Positions 16,827-25,852 of a stretch of DNA of 64,000 nucleotides are shown here, piece after piece (position 1 is the first letter of the stretch; each line of letters starts with the position of its first letter). The notes under the pieces were generated by a model that did not search any database, was not told the DNA's origin, and was given only the letters and a program-made list of their open reading frames with translations. The DNA comes from Polaribacter butkevichii (GTDB lineage: Bacteria; Bacteroidota; Bacteroidia; Flavobacteriales; Flavobacteriaceae), in assembly GCF_038024105.1 (NCBI RefSeq), contig NZ_CP150661.1:2685001-2749000 (forward strand). Direction: 5' to 3'. Both the position numbers and the translations under genes were made by a program.

Positions 16827-18509
16827 ATGAAGAATTATAAATATGTAGGATTGTTTCTTTTAACGCTTGGTTTTATGTCTTGTGATGTAAACAATGAGTT
16901 GGATACAATTCCAGAAGAAGTAGCAGCAGAAGTTCAATTAAATGCAAATGGGTTAGATTTTTCTAAATACGTTTCTATTGGAGCCTCTTTTACAGCAGGT
17001 TTTACAGATGGAGCTTTGTTTAAAGCAGCCCAAGAAAATTCTTTTCCTAATATCTTAGCATCAAAATTTAAAGCTGCCGGAGGAGGAGATTTTAATCAAC
17101 CTTTAATGAATGATAATATTGGTGGGTTATTGTATTCAGGAAATGTAATACAAGGACCAAGATTATTTTTTAATGGTTCTGGGCCAGAATCTTTAACAGC
17201 AACACCAACTACAGAAGTTACTTCTTCTGTTAGCGGTAGCTTAAATAATTTTGGTATTCCTGGGGCAAAAAGCTTTCATTTATTAGCGGCAGGTTATGGT
17301 AACTCAGCAGGCGTTATACCAGGGTTAGCTAATCCTTATTTTGCAAGAATGGCTTCTTCATCTACAGCAACGGTTTTAGGAGATGCAATGGCACAGTCAC
17401 CAACATTTTTTACATTATCAGAAATTGGTGGTAATGATGTTTTAGGCTATGCACTTTCTGGAGGTACTGGTGTAGATCAATCTCCATCTGAAGGAAATCC
17501 TACAGGGAATTTAAACCCTGCAACGTATGGATCTAATGATATTACAAACCCTTTAGTTTTTGCAAATGTTTTTAATGGTATGATTGCAACTTTAACTTCT
17601 GGTGGAGCAAAAGGAGTAGTTGCTAATCTACCTTATATTACAACATTAGCACACTTTACAACCGTGCCTTATAATCCTTTAGATCCTAATGACGCAGAAA
17701 CTGGACCAACTTTAAAGGCTCAAATTCCGTTATTAAATTCAGTTTTTGGCGCTGTTAATCAGGTGTATGTAGGTGCTGGAGAACCAGAACGTGCTATTGT
17801 TTTTTCTGCTACAGAAACAAATTCTTTAGTTATATATGATGAAGATGCCACAGATTTAACTGCTGCAATTACTAATAGTTTAGGTGCGAGTCCAACTTTT
17901 GTTCCTTTTGTAGAATCGATAGGGTTACCTGCTGCAGCGGCACCTTTGGTGGCTAATTTGTTAGGGCAACAATATGGAAAAGCAAGATCTGCAACTTCTA
18001 ATGATTTATTTGTTTTACCAAGTAGTAGAGTAATCGGAACAGTAAATATGACTGCAGCGGGTACTTTAATTGCTCAAAGTAATGGACTTTTACCAGCAAC
18101 TTTAGCGGGTCAGTTTTCTGCAGAAGGAATTACCCTTCCTTTAGAAGATAAGTGGGTACTTACACCACAAGAACAATTAGCAATAAAAACCGCTACAGAT
18201 GCTTATAATACAATTATAGAAGATGCTGCTGCTTTAAATGATAATATTGCTTTGGTAGATTTTAAGGGTGTTTTACAAGAAGCTTCTACAGGAATAATGT
18301 TTGATGGTTATACCATGACAACAAGTTTAGTTACGGGTGGTTTGGTAAGTTTAGATGGAGTTCATTTAACAGGTAGAGGTTATGCTTTAATGGCTAACAA
18401 AATTTTAGCTGCTATGGATGCTAAATTTGGTTCTAACTTTACAACAGCAACAAATGGTTTGGCAAAAGCAGGAGATTTTACAACAAATTATTCACCGCTT
18501 TTACAGTAA
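16827..18509 (+). CDS. SGNH/GDSL-type hydrolase lipoprotein
   Basis: A 560-residue outer-membrane or surface lipoprotein with a lipobox (GFMSC, Cys ~19). The SGNH signature blocks are present: block I YVSIGASFTAGFTDG (~50-64, catalytic Ser in GAS), block III SEIGGNDVLGYAL (~198-210, GxND), and block V DGVHLTGRGYALMANKIL (DxxH supplying Asp and His). The GDSL box itself is degenerate (GASF). Length exceeds a minimal SGNH domain because of a long insert (~210-480). It is coupled to the TonB receptor upstream and followed by a strong terminator. Esterase or lipase activity is likely but the substrate is unknown. Confidence 0.78.
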   Translation: MKNYKYVGLFLLTLGFMSCDVNNELDTIPEEVAAEVQLNANGLDFSKYVSIGASFTAGFTDGALFKAAQENSFPNILASKFKAAGGGDFNQPLMNDNIGGLLYSGNVIQGPRLFFNGSGPESLTATPTTEVTSSVSGSLNNFGIPGAKSFHLLAAGYGNSAGVIPGLANPYFARMASSSTATVLGDAMAQSPTFFTLSEIGGNDVLGYALSGGTGVDQSPSEGNPTGNLNPATYGSNDITNPLVFANVFNGMIATLTSGGAKGVVANLPYITTLAHFTTVPYNPLDPNDAETGPTLKAQIPLLNSVFGAVNQVYVGAGEPERAIVFSATETNSLVIYDEDATDLTAAITNSLGASPTFVPFVESIGLPAAAAPLVANLLGQQYGKARSATSNDLFVLPSSRVIGTVNMTAAGTLIAQSNGLLPATLAGQFSAEGITLPLEDKWVLTPQEQLAIKTATDAYNTIIEDAAALNDNIALVDFKGVLQEASTGIMFDGYTMTTSLVTGGLVSLDGVHLTGRGYALMANKILAAMDAKFGSNFTTATNGLAKAGDFTTNYSPLLQ

Positions 18510-18536
18510 GAAATATATACAATTAAGTACAAAAAA

Positions 18537-18566
18537 AAGGTTGAGCAATTGCTCAACCTTTTTTTA
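18537..18566 (+). terminator. Rho-independent terminator
   Basis: A perfect 12-bp inverted repeat (AAGGTTGAGCAA / TTGCTCAACCTT, no extra loop bases) is flanked by A and T runs. It ends the TonB-receptor/SGNH operon and can also act on the opposite strand. Confidence 0.85.
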
Positions 18567-18637
18567 TATTATAGAACGTAATACATAAAAATTTGTAGCT
18601 TACACTAAGCAGATTGCTTCGTTCCTCGCAATGACAA

Positions 18638-19852
18638 TTATGAAAGCATCATTGTTGCTCTTTTTACGCCGGCAACTAAAACATCTATTTCTTCTTTTGT
18701 GTTGTAGAATGAAAAGGAAGCTCTTATGGTTCCTGGTATCTTATAAAAGTCCATAATGGGTTGTGCACAATGATGACCTGTTCTAACGGCAATTCCTAAT
18801 TTATCTAATATTGAGCCAATATCATACGGATGAATATCATTTACATTAAAAGAAATAACCGAAGTTTTTTCTTTGGTGGTTCCGTAAATTTTTAATCCTT
18901 CAATTTTTAAAAGTTCTTGCGTACCGTAAGCTAAAAGTTCATTTTCATACGCTGCGATTTCATCAAAACCAATAGAATTTAGATAATCTATGGCAGCTCC
19001 AAAAGCAATTCCACCACAAATATTTGGTGTTCCAGCTTCAAATTTATGAGGCAAACCAGCATACGTAGTTTTTTCGAAAGTTACGGTAGCTATCATTTCT
19101 CCACCACCTTGGTAAGGAGGTAGCTTTTCTAACCATTCTTGTTTGCCGTACAACATTCCAACACCTGTTGGTCCACATAATTTATGGGCAGAAGCTACAT
19201 AAAAATCAACGTTTAAAGCTTGTACATCTGGTTTAATATGAGGTGTAGCCTGAGCTCCATCAATTAAAACAGCAGCGTTTACTTTGTGCGCAGCATTAAT
19301 AATTTCTTCAATTGGATTAACGGTTCCTAATGCGTTAGAAACATGGTTACAAAAAACCAATTTTGTCTTCTCATTCAATAAATTATGGTAAGCTTCCATG
19401 TTTAAAGAACCGTCTTCTAACATCGGAATAACCTTTAAAATAGCGCCTGTTTTTTCGCACAACATTTGCCAAGGCACAATATTAGAATGGTGTTCTAATG
19501 CCGAAACAATGATTTCATCACCTGCATTTAAAAGGGTTGCAAAACCAGCGGCAACTCTATTAATACTGTCTGTTGTACCAGAAGTTAAAATAATTTCATA
19601 AGCTTCTTTTGCATTAAAATGTTTCTGAATTTTAATACGTGCTTGTTCGTATTTATCTGTCGCTTCCTGACTTAAAGTATGCACACCTCTGTGAATATTA
19701 GCATTGTAATTGCTATAATAATCTACAATGGCATCAATAACAACTTGTGGTGTTTGTGAAGTGGCAGCATTATCAAAATAGACTAAAGGTTTTCCGTGAA
19801 CCGTTCTTTTTAGAATGGGAAAATCTTCTCGAATTTTATCAACATTTATCAT
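18638..19852 (-). CDS. sufS: Cysteine desulfurase SufS
   Basis: PLP-dependent desulfurase of 404 residues that removes sulfur from L-cysteine as a persulfide for Fe-S cluster assembly. The PLP lysine is Lys224 in SAHKLCGPTG, with ASP/His environment VLIDGAQATPH. The active-site cysteine is Cys362 in RTGHHCAQP, the short-loop (group II, SufS) form. It normally sits in the suf operon; here it is separated from sufD by a 67-residue membrane-protein gene and an oppositely oriented serine hydrolase gene. No sufE was found in the window. A common flavobacterial repeat word, GATTGCTTCGTTCCTCGC, lies just behind its stop (18612-18636). Confidence 0.95.
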   Translation of the reverse strand: MINVDKIREDFPILKRTVHGKPLVYFDNAATSQTPQVVIDAIVDYYSNYNANIHRGVHTLSQEATDKYEQARIKIQKHFNAKEAYEIILTSGTTDSINRVAAGFATLLNAGDEIIVSALEHHSNIVPWQMLCEKTGAILKVIPMLEDGSLNMEAYHNLLNEKTKLVFCNHVSNALGTVNPIEEIINAAHKVNAAVLIDGAQATPHIKPDVQALNVDFYVASAHKLCGPTGVGMLYGKQEWLEKLPPYQGGGEMIATVTFEKTTYAGLPHKFEAGTPNICGGIAFGAAIDYLNSIGFDEIAAYENELLAYGTQELLKIEGLKIYGTTKEKTSVISFNVNDIHPYDIGSILDKLGIAVRTGHHCAQPIMDFYKIPGTIRASFSFYNTKEEIDVLVAGVKRATMMLS

Positions 19853-19951
19853 ACAAAATCAATTTAAAAGACAAAGATAAAGGTTGATTTTTTAAACTTG
19901 TAAAAAAGCCAATATGATTTTCTTATTTTTACATAACTAAACTCTTTTCTC

Positions 19952-21274
19952 ATGAAAATTTTTAAACGGATTCTACTTTTAGTATTGATTCTTGTTTTAA
20001 GTACAATAATTTATAATTATCCAAAATTGAATATGTTATCTGGCTATTCTGCTAAAAATATTGCTTCTTCTGTTTTTGTTGCCAATAGAACTTTAGCCTT
20101 TACAGACAAAACAGATAATAATTTTGCGCCTGTTAATTTAGCTTCTGATGCAATTGATTTAGAAAGTAAAATAGCAATTTCTTCTGCGTTTGGCTTATTA
20201 ACTAGAAAAGCAGTTTATAGAAAAGGTTTAGGAGCTGTTTTAACCTTAACAGAAAAGGATGAAACTGCCAATTACCTAGTACCTAAAAGAAAAAAAAGGG
20301 ATAATTTAAAGGTGTATCCTTATGGAGATGCACCGCAAAAAGATACGGTTTTTGCAAATTTAGATTATGCTAAAATAGATAGTTCTGTAGATTTTTTGTT
20401 TGATTCAATAAACCAAACAAGAGCGGTTTTAATCATTTATAAAGATCAAATTGTTTTAGAAAAATATGCCGATGGATTTTCTAAAGAATCAAAATTATTG
20501 GGTTGGTCCATGACTAAAAGTATTTTAAGTACTGTTTTTGGTGTTTTAGAACATCAAGGAAAATTGGGTGTAAATGATAAAGCACCAATTGCGTCATGGC
20601 AAAAAGATGAACGAAAAAATATTACCATTAGTAATTTATTACAAATGAATTCTGGTTTGGAATGGGATGAAAATTACGAAGAAATTTCTGACGCTACTAA
20701 AATGCTTTTTTTAGATAGAGATATGACCAAAATGCAAGAAAACAAACCTTTGGTTGGTAAGCCAAACGAAACTTGGAATTACTCTTCTGGAACCACTAAT
20801 TTATTATCTGGAATTTTAAGAAGCTATTTTAAAACACATCAAGAATATTTAGATTTTTGGTATTCAGATTTTATTGATAAGATAGGAATGAATTCTATGC
20901 TCTTAGAAGCCGATTTAAGCGGAAATTACGTAGGTTCTTCTTATTCTTGGGCAACGACAAGAGATTGGGGTAAATTCGGTCTTTTATACCTTAAAAACGG
21001 AAATTGGAACGGAGAACAATTATTTACAAAAAAATGGGTAGATTATATAACCACACCAACACCAACTTCTGATGGAACTTATGGTGCTCAGTTTTGGTTA
21101 AATGCAGAAAACCACTTTAAAGATGTGCCTAGTAATATGTATTATGCGGATGGTTTTCAAGGACAAAGGGTATATGTTTTACCCGATCAAGAAATGGTTA
21201 TTGTACGTTTTGGGTTGAAAAACTTTGATGAAAATGAGTTTTTAAAAGGTGTTATTTCTGCTATTGAAGAATAA
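19952..21274 (+). CDS. Serine hydrolase of the beta-lactamase (class C / AmpC-like) superfamily
   Basis: A 440-residue exported or membrane-anchored hydrolase. It has an N-terminal hydrophobic segment (~5-22), then a ~100-residue spacer, then the beta-lactamase fold. The catalytic SxxK is SMTKS (Ser ~187, Lys ~190) and the YxS/N motif is WNYSSGTTNLL. The third triad (KTG/HxG-like) is probably DGFQGQRVYVLPDQEMVIVR. Such proteins act as D-amino-peptidases, esterases or 6-aminohexanoate-dimer hydrolase-like enzymes, so resistance to beta-lactams should not be assumed. It is inserted head-on between sufS and the rest of the suf genes. Confidence 0.82.
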   Translation: MKIFKRILLLVLILVLSTIIYNYPKLNMLSGYSAKNIASSVFVANRTLAFTDKTDNNFAPVNLASDAIDLESKIAISSAFGLLTRKAVYRKGLGAVLTLTEKDETANYLVPKRKKRDNLKVYPYGDAPQKDTVFANLDYAKIDSSVDFLFDSINQTRAVLIIYKDQIVLEKYADGFSKESKLLGWSMTKSILSTVFGVLEHQGKLGVNDKAPIASWQKDERKNITISNLLQMNSGLEWDENYEEISDATKMLFLDRDMTKMQENKPLVGKPNETWNYSSGTTNLLSGILRSYFKTHQEYLDFWYSDFIDKIGMNSMLLEADLSGNYVGSSYSWATTRDWGKFGLLYLKNGNWNGEQLFTKKWVDYITTPTPTSDGTYGAQFWLNAENHFKDVPSNMYYADGFQGQRVYVLPDQEMVIVRFGLKNFDENEFLKGVISAIEE

Positions 21275-21304
21275 TACCATTTGTAAAAAAATAGGTTGAA
21301 TTAT

Positions 21305-21508
21305 TTAGTCCTTTCCTTTTATCAAACTAAGTGCTACAGCTACAATTCCTAATGCTATTGTAATATAAGAGTTTGTATTGTCTTGTGCTTTTACTAAATC
21401 TAAATCGCCAATAGAAATTTCGGTTTCTGGCTGTACCATTGTGTAAATTCCATAAACAAGAAGTACTACTCCTGCAGATAATAAAATTGTTTTAATTGTT
21501 TTGTTCAT
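21305..21508 (-). CDS. Small two-helix membrane protein
   Basis: A 67-residue protein with two predicted transmembrane helices, ~6-25 (TILLSAGVVLLVYGIYTMVQ) and ~46-62 (NSYITIALGIVAVALSLIKG), joined by an acidic loop. I do not recognise a family beyond 'small DUF3185-like membrane protein'. It follows sufD by 97 bases on the same strand, but a strong terminator lies between, so it is probably a separate or read-through unit. Confidence 0.7.
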   Translation of the reverse strand: MNKTIKTILLSAGVVLLVYGIYTMVQPETEISIGDLDLVKAQDNTNSYITIALGIVAVALSLIKGKD

Positions 21509-21551
21509 AATTTTGTTTTTTTAAAGTTACAAAAAATAGTTGAGCATAAAA

Positions 21552-21576
21552 AAACCACGCAAAAAGCGTGGTTTAA
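21552..21576. terminator. Terminator behind sufD
   Basis: A 9-bp stem (AAACCACGC / GCGTGGTTT) with an A5 loop is flanked by A and T stretches, 29-50 bases behind the sufD stop. It marks the end of the suf transcript. Confidence 0.75.
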
Positions 21577-21604
21577 TCTTTATACAAAAAGCAACTGCGT
21601 TGCC

Positions 21605-22918
21605 TTACAAATCGAAACCAATATTTACATTTAATTTCTCTGCAATTAACTTGGTAATACGTTGTTTTACCTCTGGTATTTTAACGCTTTCTAAAACCGT
21701 ATTTGCAAAAGCAAACATTAATAATGCTTTTCCTTCTTTTTTAGGAATACCACGTTGTTGCATGTAAAATAAAGCTTCATCATCTAATTGACCAATAGTA
21801 CAACCGTGAGAACATTTTACATCATCAGCAAAAATTTCTAGTTGAGGTTTTGCATTAATGGTTGCTTTATCACTTAATAAAACGTTGTTGTTTTGTTGAT
21901 AAGCATTTGTTTTTTGAGCTTCTTTATTTACAATTACTTTACCGTTAAAAACAGCTGTAGAACGCTCATCATAAATTCCTTTATAATCTTGATGACTTTC
22001 ACAATTTGGCTCAATATGGTGTACCAAAGTATGATGATCTACGTGTTGTTTTCCTTCAATAATGGTAATTCCTTTTAAGATAGAGTCTATATATTCTCCT
22101 TTTTGATAAAAGTTTAAATTGTTTCTAGTGATATTTCCTCCAAAAGAAAAAGTATGCACAGATACAACAGTATTAGATTGTTGTTCTACAAAAGTATTGT
22201 CTACTAATGATGCATTATTATCATCATTTTGAATTTTGTAATAATCTACAAAAGCTCTTTTATCAGCAAATATTTCTGTAACCGAATTTGTTAAAACTGG
22301 GTTGCTTGTTAAACTTTGATGACGTTCTATAATTTGAACATGAGCATTCTCTCCAACAACAATTAAATTTCTAGGTTGTAGCATGGTTGCAGCTTCTGAA
22401 CCTGTAGTAAAATTGATAATTTGAATTGGCTTTTTTACTTCAACATTTTTAGGAATGTTAATATAAGCTCCTTCTGTAGCAAATGCCGTATTTAAAGACG
22501 TTAAATTATCTTGTTTTGCAACTTTGTTAAAGTAGTTTTCTATAACCGATTTGTATTGTGGCTTTGTTAAAGCGGCAGACATTAAACAAACATCTACAGT
22601 ATCATGCGTTGTTTCAGATAAAAACGAGCTGTATTTACCATCAACAAAAACAATTTTATACGTATCTATATCATGTATAAAATACTGCTTTACATCGGCT
22701 AATTCAATGTTATTAGCTTTATTAGGAAAAATACTATAGTCTTGTTTTAAAACTGAGTTTAAAGACGTGTATTTCCATTCTTCTAACTTTTTGGTAGGAA
22801 AACCTAACGCTTCAAAGTTTTGAAATGCTTTAGAACGTATCTCATGAACATCAGAATTAATGTCAATTCCGTTTTCAAAAGCTACATATGATGATATTAA
22901 TTTTTCTTTTAATTCCAT
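21605..22918 (-). CDS. sufD: Fe-S cluster assembly protein SufD
   Basis: Scaffold subunit of the SufBC2D complex, in which an Fe-S cluster is built and passed to carriers. The protein is 437 residues, with the right-handed parallel beta-helix core seen as repeated short strands. Typical SufD/SufB C-terminal motifs are present: SHQDYKGIYDERSTAVFNGK, the conserved segment DDVKCSHGCTIGQLD, and EALFYMQQRGIPK. Last core gene of the operon sufA-fhb-sufB-sufC-sufD. The 142-base spacer upstream is filled by a CAGT short-period repeat that reaches within four bases of the start codon. Confidence 0.95.
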   Translation of the reverse strand: MELKEKLISSYVAFENGIDINSDVHEIRSKAFQNFEALGFPTKKLEEWKYTSLNSVLKQDYSIFPNKANNIELADVKQYFIHDIDTYKIVFVDGKYSSFLSETTHDTVDVCLMSAALTKPQYKSVIENYFNKVAKQDNLTSLNTAFATEGAYINIPKNVEVKKPIQIINFTTGSEAATMLQPRNLIVVGENAHVQIIERHQSLTSNPVLTNSVTEIFADKRAFVDYYKIQNDDNNASLVDNTFVEQQSNTVVSVHTFSFGGNITRNNLNFYQKGEYIDSILKGITIIEGKQHVDHHTLVHHIEPNCESHQDYKGIYDERSTAVFNGKVIVNKEAQKTNAYQQNNNVLLSDKATINAKPQLEIFADDVKCSHGCTIGQLDDEALFYMQQRGIPKKEGKALLMFAFANTVLESVKIPEVKQRITKLIAEKLNVNIGFDL

Positions 22919-23068
22919 TATTTCAGTCTTCAGTTGTCAGTCTTCAGTTGGCAGTTTACCAATGACATGTATAAATTGCTTTAATGACTAACTATTTTAA
23001 TTTTATTTCTGTTTTAGCATGCAGTTTTTTGACTGCAAACTGCTACTGATTTACTGTGAACTATACTA
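22919..23068. repeat. CAGTnnn short-period repeat between sufC and sufD, two inverted arms
   Basis: The left arm (22923-22958) has TCAGTCT / TCAGTTG heptads repeated in register. The right arm (23031-23068) carries the same words on the other strand (CAGTAG, CAGTTTG, CAGTC) and runs into the sufC stop codon. The element occupies the whole sufC-sufD spacer. Same family as 353-380 and 10851-10952. Confidence 0.65.
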
Positions 23069-23810
23069 GTTCTTGTTTAATCCAATCATATCCTTTTGCT
23101 TCTAATTCTAAAGCTAAAGAAGCGTCTCCACTTTTTACAATTTTTCCATCGTGTAAAACGTGTACAAAATCTGGTACAATATAATCTAATAAACGTTGGT
23201 AGTGTGTAATTACAATTACTGCGTTGTCTTTAGATTTTAATTTGTTTACGCCGTTTGCAACAATACGTAAAGCATCAATATCTAAACCAGAATCAGTTTC
23301 ATCAAGAATTGCTAATTTTGGTTCTAGCATTGCCATTTGAAAGATTTCGTTACGTTTCTTTTCTCCACCAGAAAAACCTTCGTTTAAAGAACGAGATAAG
23401 AATTTACGGTCTATTTCTAATAATTCTGATTTTTCACGAATCATTTTTAACATGTCTTTTGCAGGCATGTCTTCTAAACCTTTTGCTTTACGAGTTTCGT
23501 TAATAGCCGTTTTAATAAAGTTTGTAACAGAAACTCCAGGAATTTCTACAGGATATTGAAAAGATAAAAAGACACCATTATGTGCTCTTTCTTCTGGTGC
23601 TAATTCGCTAATATCTTCACCATTTAATTCAATAGTTCCGGCAGTAACTTCATAATCTTCTTTTCCTGCAATAATGTTTGCCAAGGTACTTTTTCCAGCA
23701 CCATTAGGCCCCATAATTGCATGTACTTCACCTGCTTTTACTTCTAAATTCAATCCTTTTAAAATTGATTTATCGTCTATACTTGCTTGTAAATTTTCTA
23801 TTTTTAACAT
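23061..23810 (-). CDS. sufC: Fe-S cluster assembly ATPase SufC
   Basis: ABC-type ATPase of 249 residues that powers conformational change in the SufBC2D scaffold. Motifs in order: Walker [10 protein letters not shown] (~34-42), Q-loop [12 protein letters not shown], the SufC-type signature [20 protein letters not shown], Walker [13 protein letters not shown], and H-loop [14 protein letters not shown]. The ETDSGLD and HYQRLL variants are diagnostic of SufC rather than a transport ATPase. The ATG at 23810 is immediately preceded by an AGCyAAA-type 7-bp array. It lies between sufB and sufD in the usual order. Confidence 0.97.
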   Translation of the reverse strand: MLKIENLQASIDDKSILKGLNLEVKAGEVHAIMGPNGAGKSTLANIIAGKEDYEVTAGTIELNGEDISELAPEERAHNGVFLSFQYPVEIPGVSVTNFIKTAINETRKAKGLEDMPAKDMLKMIREKSELLEIDRKFLSRSLNEGFSGGEKKRNEIFQMAMLEPKLAILDETDSGLDIDALRIVANGVNKLKSKDNAVIVITHYQRLLDYIVPDFVHVLHDGKIVKSGDASLALELEAKGYDWIKQELV

Positions 23811-23850
23811 TCTCTTTATGCTATTGGCTTTTAGCTTTTGGCTATCAGCA
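23811..23850. repeat. AGCnAAA-type 7-bp array directly upstream of sufC
   Basis: Read on the coding (minus) strand, AGCCAAA, AGCTAAA, AGCCAAT, AGCATAA follow in strict 7-bp steps and end at the sufC ATG. The rest of the spacer (23851-23939) is AT-rich, with GTTTAC words at 8-bp spacing. Confidence 0.55.
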
Positions 23851-23939
23851 TTATTTTAATAATTATATATTTTTAAACTGTATTCGTTGTTTATGTAATT
23901 TAATAGGTAAACAAGTAAACAGTAACTATTTGTAGTTTT

Positions 23940-25385
23940 TTAACCTACAGAACCTTCTAAACTAATTTCTAATAATTTCTGCGCTTCTACAGCAAATTCC
24001 ATAGGAAGTTTGTTTAAAACCTCTTTACTGAATCCATTTACAATTAATGCAATTGCTTTTTCTGTATCGATACCACGTTGGTTACAGTAAAATAATTGTT
24101 CTTCACCAATTTTACTTGTAGTTGCTTCGTGTTCTATTTGTGCCGATTTGTTTTTTGCTTCTATGTAAGGAAACGTGTGTGCACCACATGAATTACCCAT
24201 TAATAAAGAATCGCACTGAGAAAAATTACGTGCATTTTCTGCACGAGCTCCAACATGTACCAAACCTCTATATGAGTTTTGTGAGTGTCCTGCAGAAATA
24301 CCTTTAGAAATAATGGTAGACTTGGTATTTTTACCTAAGTGAATCATTTTTGTACCAGTATCTGCTTGCTGATGATTGTTGGTTACCGCAATAGAATAAA
24401 ATTCACCAACAGAATTGTTTCCTTTTAAAATACAAGAAGGATATTTCCATGTTACTGCAGAACCTGTTTCTACTTGTGTCCAAGAAATTTTAGCGTTGGT
24501 TTCACACAATCCTCTTTTGGTTACAAAATTGTAAACGCCACCTTTACCTTCTTTATTTCCAGGATACCAGTTTTGTACGGTAGAATATTTAATTTCCGCA
24601 TCGTCCATTGCAATTAATTCTACAACAGCTGCGTGTAATTGATTTTCATCTCTACTTGGTGCCGTACAACCTTCTAAATAAGAAACATAACTTCCTGCAT
24701 CTGCAACAACTAAGGTTCTTTCAAATTGTCCTGTACCACCTTCATTAATTCTAAAATAGGTAGATAATTCCATTGGGCATTTAACACCTTTAGGAATGTA
24801 ACAGAAAGATCCATCAGAAAAAACTGCCGAATTTAATGCTGCATAAAAGTTGTCTGTTGTTGGTACAACGGTTCCTAAATATTTTCTAACCAATTCTGGA
24901 TGTTCTTGAATTGCTTCAGAAATTGGCATAAAAATAATCCCTTTTTCACCTAATGTCTTTTTAAAAGTAGTAGCTACAGAAACAGAATCCATAACAATAT
25001 CTACAGCAACATTAGCTAATTTTTTTTGTTCGTCTAAAGAAATCCCTAAACGTTTAAAAGTGTCTAATAATTCTGGATCAACTTCGTCTAAAGAATTTAA
25101 TTTAGGTTTCTTTTTTGGAGCAGAATAATACGCAATGTCTTGAAACTTTGGTTTTTCATAATGCACATTTGCCCATTCTGGTTCTTCCATTTTTTCCCAA
25201 ACTCTATAAGCTTCCAAACGCCATTCAGTCATCCATTCTGGCTCATTTTTCTTCTTAGAAATTGCGCGAACAACATCTTCACTTAATCCAACAGGAAATG
25301 TGTCACTTTCTATATCTGTATAAAAACCGTATTTATATTCTTGGGTTTCTAATTCTTTTTCTAAATCTTCTTCAGTATATTTCAT
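23940..25385 (-). CDS. sufB: Fe-S cluster assembly protein SufB
   Basis: Scaffold subunit of SufBC2D (481 residues) on which the nascent cluster forms. Conserved SufB segments are plain: [60 protein letters not shown], and the C-terminal [20 protein letters not shown] with the [21 protein letters not shown] block. The cysteine in YLEGCTAP and the Glu/Cys of the core are retained, so the scaffold should be active. The start codon is immediately preceded by a TTCAAAG-type 7-bp array. It is the third gene of the operon, after sufA and the four-helix-bundle gene. Confidence 0.97.
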   Translation of the reverse strand: MKYTEEDLEKELETQEYKYGFYTDIESDTFPVGLSEDVVRAISKKKNEPEWMTEWRLEAYRVWEKMEEPEWANVHYEKPKFQDIAYYSAPKKKPKLNSLDEVDPELLDTFKRLGISLDEQKKLANVAVDIVMDSVSVATTFKKTLGEKGIIFMPISEAIQEHPELVRKYLGTVVPTTDNFYAALNSAVFSDGSFCYIPKGVKCPMELSTYFRINEGGTGQFERTLVVADAGSYVSYLEGCTAPSRDENQLHAAVVELIAMDDAEIKYSTVQNWYPGNKEGKGGVYNFVTKRGLCETNAKISWTQVETGSAVTWKYPSCILKGNNSVGEFYSIAVTNNHQQADTGTKMIHLGKNTKSTIISKGISAGHSQNSYRGLVHVGARAENARNFSQCDSLLMGNSCGAHTFPYIEAKNKSAQIEHEATTSKIGEEQLFYCNQRGIDTEKAIALIVNGFSKEVLNKLPMEFAVEAQKLLEISLEGSVG

Positions 25386-25424
25386 TGTTCAAAGTTCTTT
25401 GTTTAAAATTCAAAGTTGTATTGG
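25386..25424. repeat. TTCAAAG-type 7-bp array filling the spacer before sufB
   Basis: On the plus strand TTCAAAG, TTCTTTG, TTTAAAA, TTCAAAG, TTG run in strict 7-bp register, filling most of the 39-base spacer between the four-helix-bundle stop and the sufB ATG. Confidence 0.6.
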
Positions 25425-25817
25425 CTAATCCTTGTACTTACTTCCTTTGAAGTCACTCTTTTTTAAATAACTGATAAAACCACCAATCATTTTACTCAAC
25501 TTAAGTGCTTGTTCTTTTAATTTATTAAAATCTTTTTCATTAATATAATTTCTATCAAAAACTCTATATAATTGAGATCTTGTTTCTCCACAAGATGCTT
25601 TTGCTATTGATAAAAACTGAATAAACTCTTTATTTCCATTTCTTTCAAATCCTTCAGCAATATTATCCATAACTGAACCTGAAGAACCATCTATTTGACT
25701 ATATAACTTATAATCTTTTCTTAATTCTGTATTATTAGCAACTGTATTTATGTCGTTACAAAGAACTCTGGAAAGTTTCCAAATTTCTAAATCTTCGAAC
25801 ATTTTAACAGTTGCCAT
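25425..25817 (-). CDS. Four-helix-bundle protein (23S rRNA intervening-sequence-protein family)
   Basis: A 130-residue protein of the S23/IVP 'four helix bundle' family (TIGR02436 type). Family marks: FEDLEIWKLSRVLCNDI at the start, the central GSSGSVMDNIAEGFERNG, and FLSIAKASCGETRSQLYRV. Relatives are encoded in rRNA intervening sequences, and one branch (Avd) works with the reverse transcriptase of diversity-generating retroelements, but orphan copies like this have no established function. It is embedded between sufA and sufB in the same direction. Different 7-bp arrays flank it on both sides. No reverse transcriptase is nearby, which argues against a DGR role. Probably a late insertion into the operon (inference). 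Confidence 0.88.
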   Translation of the reverse strand: MATVKMFEDLEIWKLSRVLCNDINTVANNTELRKDYKLYSQIDGSSGSVMDNIAEGFERNGNKEFIQFLSIAKASCGETRSQLYRVFDRNYINEKDFNKLKEQALKLSKMIGGFISYLKKSDFKGSKYKD

Positions 25818-25852
25818 AACTCGGAATTTTAAATCTTAAATTTTGAACTTAT
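25818..25852. repeat. TTyAAAA-type 7-bp array filling the sufA - four-helix spacer
   Basis: On the coding strand TTCAAAA, TTTAAGA, TTTAAAA, TTCCGAG follow in 7-bp steps and end two bases before the ATG at 25817. The whole 35-base spacer is occupied. Confidence 0.55.

Noticed and set aside
19952..21274. Antibiotic-resistance beta-lactamase
   Set aside because: The SMTKS/YSSG pattern fits the broad serine-hydrolase superfamily; long N-region and context give no support for resistance.
25425..25817. A diversity-generating retroelement based on the Avd-like four-helix bundle
   Set aside because: No reverse transcriptase, template repeat or variable repeat was seen near it.
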